Below, piece by piece: positions 59,348 through 64,000 of a DNA stretch of 64,000 nt. A model generated the notes under the pieces. The model was not told where the DNA came from, did no database searches, and worked only from the letters and a program-made list of their open reading frames with translations. The stretch covers positions 62,001 to 126,000 of the forward strand of contig JAGTRP010000005.1 of the NCBI GenBank assembly GCA_018261935.1, written 5' to 3'. Made by a program: the position numbers and the translations under genes. How positions within the stretch are numbered: the stretch's first letter is position 1; each line of letters opens with the position of its first letter. This DNA comes from Rhodocyclaceae bacterium. Its GTDB lineage: Bacteria > Pseudomonadota > Gammaproteobacteria > Burkholderiales > Rhodocyclaceae.

Positions 59348-60529
59348 ATGCAAGAGGGCATTCTCACCATCAATGCCGGCTCATCGTCCATCAAATTCGC
59401 GCTATTCCCTCTGGCCCAGCCCTTATCGCCGGTAGCCGAGGTATCCGGCCAGATCGACGGCATCGGCACCAGCGAAACCCGCTTCATCGCCAAGGACCGG
59501 GACGGCAAGCGCGTCGCCAACGAGCCCGTCCCCGGGGAGCACGTCAGGCACACCGAGGCCTTCGACTTCATGCTGCGCTGGTTCACTGCTCACGAAGCCG
59601 CCTGGCAGATCATCGCCATCGGCCACCGGGTCGTCCATGGCGGCGAGCTTTTCTCCCGCCCGACGGTTCTCGACACCGCCGTGCAGGAACAACTGGCCAA
59701 GTTCACCCCCCTCGCCCCCCTGCATCAGCCCCACAACCTGGCCGGCATCCAGGCCCTCCAGAAGCTGATGCCCGGGGTACCGCAGGTCGCCTGTTTCGAT
59801 ACTGCCTTCCACCGCAACAACCCTGCGGTCGCCCAGACCTTCGGCCTGCCCCGGGCCATTACCGGCGAGGGCGTCCGACGCTATGGATTCCACGGCCTGT
59901 CCTACGAATATATTGCCCGGACCCTGCCCCACTACTCGTGCCGGGCCGAGGGGCGGGTCGTCATCGCCCACCTGGGCAATGGCGCCAGCATGGCAGCCAT
60001 GGTGGGCCGCAAGGGGGTCGCCACCACCATGGGCTTCTCCACCCTGGACGGCTTGCTGATGGGCACTCGCACCGGCAGCCTGGACCCCGGCGTCGTCCTG
60101 TACCTCATGGAAAACAAGGACATGGGGGCGAAGGAGCTGAACAAGCTGTTCTACAAGGAGTCGGGCCTCCTCGGTGTTTCCGGCATTTCCCAGGACATGC
60201 GCACCCTGCTGGGCAGCAACAAGCCGGAAGCCCAGGAAGCGGTGGATCTTTTCTGCTACCGCATCGTGCGGGAGCTGGGCTCCCTGGCGGCGGCCGCGGG
60301 GGGGCTCGACGCCCTGGTATTTACCGGCGGCATCGGCGAGCATGCTGCGGAGGTCCGGCGCCGGGTCTGCCTGCAGTCTGCCTGGCTGGGAATCCAGCTC
60401 AATCCGGAAGCCAATGCGCGACACGACACCCACATCAGCGCCGGCACCAGCGCGGTGGACGTCCTGGTCATCCCCACCAACGAGGAGTGGATGATGGCCC
60501 ATCACGCCCAGACCCTGCTCGACCTCTGA
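59348..60529 (+). CDS. ackA: Acetate kinase
   Basis: A 393-residue ASKHA kinase converting acetyl phosphate and ADP to acetate and ATP. It has LTINAGSSSIKFALF at the N-terminus, GHRVVHGGE, the catalytic YGFHGLSYEY, AHLGNGASMAA and TGGIGEHAAEVR. It begins 1 bp after the pta fusion, forming a two-gene acetate pathway operon that ends at a terminator. Confidence 0.96.
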   Translation: MQEGILTINAGSSSIKFALFPLAQPLSPVAEVSGQIDGIGTSETRFIAKDRDGKRVANEPVPGEHVRHTEAFDFMLRWFTAHEAAWQIIAIGHRVVHGGELFSRPTVLDTAVQEQLAKFTPLAPLHQPHNLAGIQALQKLMPGVPQVACFDTAFHRNNPAVAQTFGLPRAITGEGVRRYGFHGLSYEYIARTLPHYSCRAEGRVVIAHLGNGASMAAMVGRKGVATTMGFSTLDGLLMGTRTGSLDPGVVLYLMENKDMGAKELNKLFYKESGLLGVSGISQDMRTLLGSNKPEAQEAVDLFCYRIVRELGSLAAAAGGLDALVFTGGIGEHAAEVRRRVCLQSAWLGIQLNPEANARHDTHISAGTSAVDVLVIPTNEEWMMAHHAQTLLDL

Positions 60530-60545
60530 TCCTCGTTTTTTTCCG

Positions 60546-60583
60546 ACGCCCCGGGAGCGCGTGTTCCCGGGGCGTTGTTTTTT
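60546..60583 (+). terminator. Intrinsic terminator of pta-ackA
   Basis: ACGCCCCGGGA and TCCCGGGGCGT form a perfect 11-bp stem with an 8-nt loop, followed by TGTTTTTT, 16 bp after the ackA stop. Confidence 0.9.
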
Positions 60584-60630
60584 CATGGGTTTTTTCCACC
60601 CTGCCCTGGAACTTCAGGGGGCTGCAACAA

Positions 60631-60646
60631 ATCCTATATGTAGTCA
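60631..60646. promoter_or_regulatory. NrdR box 1 upstream of nrdJ
   Basis: ATCCTATATGTAGTCA, core CTATATGTAG, matches the NrdR pattern acaCwAtATaTwGtgt at its centre. Its centre is 31 bp (three helical turns) from box 2, the normal NrdR spacing. Confidence 0.75.
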
Positions 60647-60661
60647 AGTCGTTGCCTTGAC

Positions 60662-60677
60662 CCACTACATATAGTAG
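60662..60677. promoter_or_regulatory. NrdR box 2 upstream of nrdJ
   Basis: CCACTACATATAGTAG, core CTACATATAG, is the mirror of box 1. The pair should bind the ATP/dATP-sensing repressor NrdR and lower nrdJ expression when dNTPs are high. GTCAAG/CTTGAC arms lie between the boxes. Confidence 0.75.
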
Positions 60678-60734
60678 CTTTGCAACCTTAGAAGAACAGA
60701 CCAATCCAAAACCAAACCAACAAGGGGTGCATCC

Positions 60735-63623
60735 ATGAGTCCTGTTGCCGAACAACTCTCCCTGGCCGCCATACCTGCCGCGCCGGAAATCGCGCCGCTG
60801 CCCGAGCAAGAGATTTCAGGGGAAGTGCTGATCGAGAAATATGCCAAGGGCAAGGAGACGAACGTCCATGACGTCCGCCGCCGGGTCGCCCACGCCCTGG
60901 CCACGGTCGAGAAGGAAAAGGACCGCGCCCATTGGGAATCCCGCTTCCTGTGGGCCCAGGAAAACGGCTTCATCCCGGCCGGCCGGATCAACTCCGCCGC
61001 CGGCACCGATCTCCAGGCCACCCTCATCAACTGCTTCGTACAGCCGGTGGGCGACTCCATCGTCGAAACCACCGACGGCCGGCCCGGCATCTACACGGCC
61101 CTGGCCCAGGCCGCCGAAACCATGCGCCGAGGCGGCGGTGTCGGCTACGACTTCTCCAGCATCCGGCCCCAGGGCGCCCATGTGAAGGGCACCCAGTCCC
61201 GGGCCTCCGGGCCGGTCTCCTACATGCGGGTCTTCGACCGCTCCTGCGAGACCGTCGAGTCCGCCGGCGCCCGCCGCGGCGCCCAGATGGGCGTCCTGCG
61301 CTGCGATCATCCGGACATCGAGGATTTCATCCACGCCAAGGACCAGGGCGACCTGACCAACTTCAACATCTCCATCGGCGTCACCGACATCTTCATGCAG
61401 GCGGTGGAGGAGGACCAGGATGTGGAACTGGTGCATCGGGCCGAGCCCAATGGCGAAATGAAGTCCGCTGGCGCCTTCCAGCGGGAAGACGGCCTCTGGG
61501 TGTACCGCAAGGTCCGGGCCCGGGACCTCTGGGACCAGGTGATGAAATCCACCTACGACCACGCCGAGCCGGGCATCCTCTTCCTGGACCGCATCAACCG
61601 GGACAACAACCTCAATTACTGCGAAGTCATCGAGGCCACCAACCCCTGTGCCGAGCAGCCCCTGCCTCCCTATGGCTGCTGTTGCCTGGGGTCCATCAAC
61701 CTCACCCTGTTCGTGCGCAATGCCTTCTCCGACAACGCCGAGTTCGATTTCGAAGCTTTCGGCGAGGTGGTGAAGGTCTCCACACGCATGCTGGATAACG
61801 TCCTCGACGTCACCCACTGGCCCCTGGACCGCCAGAAGGAGGAAGCCTCCAACAAGCGCCGTATCGGCCTGGGCTTCACCGGCCTGGGGGACGCCCTGGC
61901 CATGCTGCGCCTCCGCTACGACCGTCCCGAAGCCCGCGCCATGGCCACCCGCATCTCCGAATACATGCGCGACACCGCCTACCTCTACTCGGTGGAAATG
62001 GCCAAGGAGCGGGGCGCCTTCCCCCTCTTCAACGCCGAGCTCTACCTCTCCGGCGGCAATTTCGCTTCCCGCCTGCCCAATGAAGTGAAGGCGGAAATCC
62101 GCAAGCACGGCCTGCGGAACTCCCACCTGCTGTCCATCGCCCCCACCGGCACCATTTCCCTGGCCTTTGCCGACAACGCCTCCAACGGCATCGAGCCGCC
62201 CTTCTCCTGGACCTACAACCGCAAGAAGCGGATGCCGGACGGCACCCTCAAGGAATACGCCGTCGAAGACTACGCCTGGCGCCTCTACAAGCACCTGGGC
62301 GGCGATGTGGGCAACCTGCCGGACTACTTCGTCACCGCCCTGGAAATCTCCGCCCAGGCCCACGCCGACATGGTGGCCGCCGTTGCCCCCTGCATCGACA
62401 CTGCCATTTCCAAGACGGTCAACGTGCCGGGGGACTATCCCTACGAGAATTTCCAGGATCTCTACATCACCGCCTGGAAGGCCGGCCTGAAGGGCCTGGC
62501 CACCTATCGGCCCAATAGCGTCCTGGGTTCCGTGCTGTCGGTGGAGTCGGCCAAGGCCGAGACTCCCGTCGATGCCAAGGCGCCCCAGGATTTCGTTTCC
62601 GACGCCAACCGGCGCCTCTCCATCAAGAACCTGCCGGCACCGGTGCTGGCCAGCCTGCGCTGGCCCGGCCGCCCCAGCCTGCCGGAAGGCAATCTGTGCT
62701 GGACCTACATGCTGGATTCCCCCATCGGCAAGTTCGCCCTCTTCGTCGGCCACGTCGAACCGGAAGGCCGTGCCTGGCCCTTCGAGGTATGGGCCAATGG
62801 CCCGGCCGAACCCCGGGGCCTGGGCGCCGTCGCCAAGACCCTGTCCATGGACATGCGGGCCAATGACCGGGGCTGGCTGGAAATGAAGCTGGATGCCCTG
62901 GCCAAGACGCCGGGCGACTCCTTCGAGATCCCCATGCCGCCCCATGGCGAGAAGAAGCGCATGCCCTCCGTGGTCTCCGCCATGGCCCAGATCATCCGCT
63001 GGCGGGTCGAGCAGCTGGGTGCCCTGAAGCACGAGGGGCCGACCCCGGTGATGGATGCCCTTTTCAGCACCAAGGAACCCAAGACCGGTACCGACGGCAC
63101 CCTGTCGTGGACCGTGGACGTCACCAACCCCTCCTCTGGCGAAGATTTCGTCCTGGGCCTCAAGGAAATCACCCTGCCCGACGGCGTCACCCGGCCCTAC
63201 TCCATGTGGCTTGCCGGCAACTATCCCCGCGCCCTGGACGGCCTCTGCAAGCTCCTATCCCTGGACATGCGCGTCCTCGACCCGGCCTGGATCGGCATGA
63301 AGCTGCGCAAACTCCTGGATTACCCGGAACCCCTGGGCGATTTCATGGCGTTCGTGCCCGGCTCCCGCAAGCAGCAGACCTATCCGTCCACGGTGGCCTA
63401 CATCGCCCACCTCATCATCCACCGCTATGCCATGCTCGGCATCCTCGACGATCACGGTTTCCCGGTGCAGCAGATGGGCATCCTGCAGGCCCCGGACGAC
63501 GCCAGCAATAGCGTTCGCCCGACGGTCGGGAAGCTGTGCGCCGAGTGTGGCAACCATACGATGATCCGCAAGGACGGCTGCGATTTCTGCACGGCCTGCG
63601 GCGCGGTGGGAAGCTGCGGCTGA
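60735..63623 (+). CDS. nrdJ: Adenosylcobalamin-dependent ribonucleotide reductase (class II)
   Basis: A 962-residue single-chain class II enzyme that reduces ribonucleotides with B12 and works with or without oxygen. The catalytic N-P-C305-A-E307 motif lies in [15 protein letters not shown], other active-site blocks are [10 protein letters not shown] and [12 protein letters not shown], and a Cys-rich C-terminus ([22 protein letters not shown]) serves as the redox/zinc tail. About 200 extra residues before that tail contain the repeated [18 protein letters not shown] domain seen in long NrdJ forms. No intein interrupts it. Expression is likely controlled by the NrdR pair upstream. No cobalamin riboswitch is visible. 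Confidence 0.95.
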   Translation: MSPVAEQLSLAAIPAAPEIAPLPEQEISGEVLIEKYAKGKETNVHDVRRRVAHALATVEKEKDRAHWESRFLWAQENGFIPAGRINSAAGTDLQATLINCFVQPVGDSIVETTDGRPGIYTALAQAAETMRRGGGVGYDFSSIRPQGAHVKGTQSRASGPVSYMRVFDRSCETVESAGARRGAQMGVLRCDHPDIEDFIHAKDQGDLTNFNISIGVTDIFMQAVEEDQDVELVHRAEPNGEMKSAGAFQREDGLWVYRKVRARDLWDQVMKSTYDHAEPGILFLDRINRDNNLNYCEVIEATNPCAEQPLPPYGCCCLGSINLTLFVRNAFSDNAEFDFEAFGEVVKVSTRMLDNVLDVTHWPLDRQKEEASNKRRIGLGFTGLGDALAMLRLRYDRPEARAMATRISEYMRDTAYLYSVEMAKERGAFPLFNAELYLSGGNFASRLPNEVKAEIRKHGLRNSHLLSIAPTGTISLAFADNASNGIEPPFSWTYNRKKRMPDGTLKEYAVEDYAWRLYKHLGGDVGNLPDYFVTALEISAQAHADMVAAVAPCIDTAISKTVNVPGDYPYENFQDLYITAWKAGLKGLATYRPNSVLGSVLSVESAKAETPVDAKAPQDFVSDANRRLSIKNLPAPVLASLRWPGRPSLPEGNLCWTYMLDSPIGKFALFVGHVEPEGRAWPFEVWANGPAEPRGLGAVAKTLSMDMRANDRGWLEMKLDALAKTPGDSFEIPMPPHGEKKRMPSVVSAMAQIIRWRVEQLGALKHEGPTPVMDALFSTKEPKTGTDGTLSWTVDVTNPSSGEDFVLGLKEITLPDGVTRPYSMWLAGNYPRALDGLCKLLSLDMRVLDPAWIGMKLRKLLDYPEPLGDFMAFVPGSRKQQTYPSTVAYIAHLIIHRYAMLGILDDHGFPVQQMGILQAPDDASNSVRPTVGKLCAECGNHTMIRKDGCDFCTACGAVGSCG

Positions 63624-63674
63624 ACGAGCCGACAATCCGATCCCCGGCTCGTCGAGAGCCGGTCTTTTTCCGAG

Positions 63675-63709
63675 AAGCCCCGCGGGTCTGAAGCCCACGG
63701 GGCTTTTTC
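63675..63709 (+). terminator. Intrinsic terminator after nrdJ
   Basis: AGCCCCGCGGG and CCCACGGGGCT pair with one mismatch around a 7-nt loop (TCTGAAG), then TTTTT. It lies 52 bp after the nrdJ stop. Confidence 0.8.
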
Positions 63710-63884
63710 TCGTTTGCGGGCGATCCCTGGGGTGGGGAAAAATGGGGCCCGGGCTCAACAAACTACCCACGCATCATACTGCTTTCGGCCAACCCGGTAC
63801 CGGGAGAAGCCCCAGGACATTCACCGGAACATTTGGCCGGAAGGGTAGTGTCTACAACGAGGTAGCCTAACTTGGAGGCTTCCC

Positions 63885-64000
63885 GTGCAGATTCCATCCG
63901 CCTGTCCAGGAATAGAGCCCATCCCGCACCGTCGGCTGGCCCTGCGGGTTCTGCGCTCCATGCGCCTGGGCAACCACCTTGTCCGTAGCGGTGACTCCGC
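63885..64000 (+). CDS. Unidentified protein, start of gene (partial)
   Basis: An open frame from GTG 63885 to the window edge: MQIPSACPGIEPIPHRRLAL and onward, 38 codons. TTGGAGG lies 8 nt before the GTG, which supports it as a real start after the nrdJ terminator. Too little is present to assign a family. Confidence 0.45.
   Translation, partial: MQIPSACPGIEPIPHRRLALRVLRSMRLGNHLVRSGDS

Noticed and set aside
60590-60734. Cobalamin riboswitch before nrdJ
   Set aside because: The leader is short and lacks the conserved B12-box; the paired palindromes fit NrdR instead.
60735-63623. Intein in NrdJ, since ribonucleotide reductases often carry one
   Set aside because: The 962 residues run through all NrdJ motifs without a Hint-type insertion.
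1-64000. CRISPR arrays, tRNA or rRNA genes
   Set aside because: No regularly spaced repeats, cloverleaf-like sequences or rRNA segments were noticed on reading.

Overview
The window is high-GC DNA (roughly two-thirds G+C by eye) with dense, short-gapped operons. It encodes a six-component toluene/benzene monooxygenase with a FadL-type channel, an assimilatory cys cluster with a DUF934 gene, an FNR-hemN-NnrS nitrosative/anaerobic block, a soluble NAD-linked Hox hydrogenase, PHA synthase and a B12-dependent ribonucleotide reductase. Together these point to a facultatively anaerobic betaproteobacterium, most like Rhodocyclales (Dechloromonas/Azospira/Thauera type). The taxon is an inference; no rRNA is present.

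Layout. 0-5.6 kb (minus): tmoABCDEF plus a tbuX/todX-like channel, read from a sigma-54-type promoter at about 5.62 kb with a NtrC-type upstream inverted repeat. 6.0-13.15 kb (plus): an orphan NosD-like beta-helix protein, then a complete RND efflux system (lipoprotein adaptor, pump, NodT-type channel). 13.1-14.0 kb: HDOD protein. 14.1-21.1 kb: cysB, divergent from a TauE/SafE permease, cysI, DUF934, cysH, cysD and cysN, closed by a strong terminator. 21.15-24.2 kb: a lower-GC island with a solitary Hint (autoprocessing) protein and a hipBA pair. Its far edge carries a 25-nt stretch resembling the 3' end of cysN.

24.2-35.7 kb is a signalling nest. Two substrate-binding proteins without any ABC permease are each paired with a membrane signalling protein: one with a histidine kinase, the other with a HAMP-PAS-GGDEF diguanylate cyclase. 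A DUF1343/DOMON-like pair lies between them. A hybrid kinase with two receivers and an HPt domain and an HD-GYP phosphodiesterase follow. 35.7-40.6 kb holds housekeeping genes (LigB-type dioxygenase, pyrophosphatase, RlpA-like protein, M18 peptidase, selD).

40.6-46.8 kb: copper handling (uspA, copA, a copZ-like gene abutting selD), a DsbD_2/SafE-like membrane protein, hemN and fnr. 46.4-50.0 kb (minus): a hemerythrin-DUF2249-membrane protein-NnrS-SirB2 operon. hemN and this operon each have a perfect FNR box about 41 bp upstream of the predicted transcription start. 50.2-52.5 kb: phaC divergent from uspA. 52.5-57.6 kb: hoxFUYHW. 57.9-60.5 kb: a MaoC-Pta fusion and ackA. 60.7-63.6 kb: nrdJ behind a textbook NrdR box pair. 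The start of an unidentified gene runs off the right edge.

The metabolic theme is aromatic oxidation under low oxygen combined with respiratory flexibility: hydrogen oxidation feeds NADH, acetyl-CoA is split between PHA storage and acetate, and FNR controls heme synthesis and NO-related defence.
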